Source of the DNA: DAIUCA01 sp964613675
GTDB taxonomy: Bacteria > Pseudomonadota > Gammaproteobacteria > Competibacterales > Competibacteraceae
DNA: 7,970 bases
Reading direction: 5' to 3'
Assembly: GCA_964613675.1 (NCBI GenBank)
Contig: CAZTIH010000120.1
Coordinates: forward strand, 1 to 7,970
The notes beneath the pieces are model-generated. The model had not been told where the DNA came from. It worked only from the letters and a program-made list of their open reading frames with translations, and did not search any database. Below are positions 6,755-7,970 of the stretch, piece by piece (position 1 is the stretch's first letter; every line of letters begins with the position of its first letter). The position numbers and the translations under genes are program-made.

Positions 6755-7705
6755 CCTCAGTACCTTTAATCTTTGCAATTTTGGAACGGATATGCCCCCG
6801 AGTCGGTTGCGCCAAATCGCTTTAACCATCGCCCGCGACCTCGACGCACCCGACCTCATCGCCGTGCAGGAAATGACCGCGACGGATGATGGCCGTTTCG
6901 GGGGACGTGTGCCGGCGGAGGCAGGATTTTACCAGCTAATTCAAGCAATTAGCGCCGCCAATGGCCCCATTTATGACTTCCGCGAAATCCCACCCCTTGC
7001 GAGTCGCGATGGGGGAATGGTGGGCGCCAACATTCGGGTGGGATTCCTATTTAATCCCCAAACGGTTCAATTCATCGATCGGGGCGACCCCCACCCTGAG
7101 ACGGCAACGGGCGTTCGTTACACCCCGCAAGGGCCCCAATTGATTCACAGCCCTGGTCGGATTGCCCCGCTGCACCCCGCATTTGAAGGCGATCAGCGCC
7201 AAAACTGGCAACCCAGTCGCAAAGCGCTTGCCGGTGAACTGTGCGTGGCGGGCCGTCGTTTTTTCGTCATTGTGTGCCACTTAAAGTCGATGCGGGCGCA
7301 AACAGGACATGGTGAAACCTGTGCGCGACGCCAACGCCATGTCCAAGCGGAGATCATTTACCGCTTTGCCGCAGCGATTTTGGCCTGTGACCCCCAAGCC
7401 AGCGTCGTGATTTTAGGCGATATGAACGACCCCCCCAGCTCCCGCACTCTCGATACGCTGAAGGGCAAGTTATNNNNNNNNNNTTTCACAATGTTCGCGA
7501 TTTAATTCCGTCAAAACAACGCTTTACCCATCGGCAGTGGGGACGTATGCAGGCCCTCGATCATCTATTGGTGAGTCCGTCCCTGTGGCCCGACGCTGCC
7601 GCGAAAATCGTGCGTTTGCCCGGGGATGATTTTGGGCAACGGGCCAGTGACCACGATCCACTGTGGGCTGAGCTTCAGTGGACCGTCGCCGCAGAAAATG
7701 CCTGA
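6741..7705 (+). CDS. Endonuclease/exonuclease/phosphatase (EEP, DNase I-like) family protein, split by an assembly gap
   Basis: Metal-dependent phosphodiesterase/phosphatase fold; substrate unknown. The start at ATG 6741 puts the hallmark N-terminus FTLSTFNLCNFG first (Asn10). 244 residues are readable before the gap: metal-ligand Glu44 in IAVQEM, the GANIRVGFLF strand (~95-104), catalytic-type His180 in VCHLKS, and GDMND (226-230) with the Asp/Asn pair. After the N run the family pattern resumes in a different frame from 7484 (FHNVRDLIP, ALDHLLVS, then ASDHDPLWAEL with the terminal Asp-His pair) to TGA 7703-7705, 73 further residues. All expected catalytic residues are present, so the gene is probably intact in the organism and the frame break comes from the arbitrary gap length. 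Total length is ~318 residues plus whatever is missing. No signal peptide or membrane segment is seen. Relatives of this type are annotated as hypothetical endonuclease/phosphatase proteins, and no specific role (DNA repair, lipid or nucleotide phosphatase) can be assigned. Confidence 0.88.
6763..6767 (-). promoter_or_regulatory. Candidate ribosome binding site deciding the trmO GTG start
   Basis: On the minus strand AAAGG lies 8 bases before the GTG at 6754-6752. The alternative ATG at 6724 is preceded by a pyrimidine-mixed stretch with no purine-rich core. This tips the start choice to GTG, at about 60:40. The site lies inside the 5' coding part of the divergent nuclease-like gene. Confidence 0.35.
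7474..7483. other. Assembly gap (10 N)
   Basis: Ten consecutive Ns interrupt the EEP-family gene, which looks like a fixed-length scaffolding placeholder. The upstream coding frame enters the gap with one base (T7473) of an unfinished codon and the downstream family-like frame begins with TTT at 7484, so the real number of missing bases must be 2 modulo 3 rather than 10, if neither flank has an indel. Family spacing between GDMND and the ALDHLLVS block suggests only a few residues are missing. Confidence 0.95.
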
Positions 7706-7740
7706 TTTTCCTTACTTATAACCCATCCACTCAAAATTTT

Positions 7741-7970
7741 TTACTTTGAGGGCCATACTAGGGGATAATCGCCGACTTTCCCGAAGTACCGCACTTGATC
7801 CCGAGAATCCCAGGTGAAATTACCGTTTGTATCGAGATAAAATGCTCCCGTTTCTCGACGATAAAGCCCTAATTGTGCCCGTCCATCCCCGTTCCAATCG
7901 CCCGTGATGGGAATATCTCCTACTGGGAAGGGAATGACCTGCTCATTCACAATAAAAGCGGCTAAGTCAG
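7741..7970 (-). CDS. FG-GAP/VCBS-like repeat protein, C-terminal fragment
   Basis: Only the last ~75 residues are in the window. The frame is open through the right edge (reading DLAAFIVNEQVIPFPVGD...), so the GTG at 7950 is not a convincing start; the stop is TAA at 7743-7741. The segment GDIPITGDWNGDGRAQLGLYR followed by FYLDTNGNFTWDS and FGKVGDYP matches the ~45-residue repeat typical of integrin-like/VCBS beta-propeller blades. It has Ca-binding-type loops DWNGDG and DTNGN. Such proteins are usually long, secreted or surface-exposed and often C-terminally repetitive, but export cannot be judged because the N-terminus is missing. It converges with the EEP-family gene, 35 bp between stops. 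Function unknown; adhesion or matrix roles are only analogies. Confidence 0.75.
   Translation of the reverse strand, partial: DLAAFIVNEQVIPFPVGDIPITGDWNGDGRAQLGLYRRETGAFYLDTNGNFTWDSRDQVRYFGKVGDYPLVWPSK

Noticed and set aside
6754..6859. Longer trmO reading frame starting at 6859 on the minus strand (277 residues).
   Set aside because: The added 35 residues are basic and not family-like, have no convincing ribosome binding site, and would overlap the EEP gene by over 100 bp.
7730..7750. Inverted repeat CTCAAA/TTTGAG with a T-run in the loop at the convergent end of the EEP and repeat-protein genes, considered as a terminator.
   Set aside because: Only six weak base pairs with a 9-base loop and the T-run inside the loop rather than after the stem.

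Overview
The window carries most of a propionyl-CoA-to-succinyl-CoA (methylmalonyl-CoA) operon from what looks like a Gram-negative, probably proteobacterial organism of moderate GC (a block I counted at 481-600 is about 57% GC). The lineage call is weak: it rests on gene order, the family-typical proteins and the FG-GAP/VCBS-type protein at the right edge. I cannot name a genus. A run of exactly ten Ns marks this as a scaffolded draft assembly, possibly a metagenome bin.

Left block (1-6013, all + strand, tightly packed): the C-terminal two thirds of B12-dependent methylmalonyl-CoA mutase (cut by the left edge), its GTPase chaperone MeaB 3 bp downstream in the same reading frame, then propionyl-CoA carboxylase beta (PccB) and the biotin-carrying alpha subunit (PccA), with gaps of 29 and 39 bp. 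PccA/PccB carboxylate propionyl-CoA to (S)-methylmalonyl-CoA, the mutase turns the (R) form into succinyl-CoA, and MeaB loads and protects the mutase cofactor. The epimerase that links the two steps is not in the window. The operon promoter lies to the left of it.

Middle block (6026-7705): a minus-strand TrmO/TsaA-type tRNA methyltransferase converges on pccA with 12 bp between stop codons. It is divergent from, and at its start overlaps or nearly touches, an endonuclease/exonuclease/phosphatase-family gene. That gene is split by the N gap, and the reading frame on the far side shows that ten is not the true gap length.

Right edge (7741-7970, minus strand): the C-terminal end of a calcium-motif repeat protein of FG-GAP/VCBS type, cut by the window.

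No RNA genes, CRISPR arrays, insertion sequences or gene-free stretches over 300 bp are seen. I did not find a convincing new biological system. The observations most worth checking are the AT-rich, codon-shifted first ~150 bp of the mutase gene, the in-frame mutase-TGA-MeaB junction, the overlapping divergent starts of trmO and the nuclease-like gene, and the mis-sized assembly gap.
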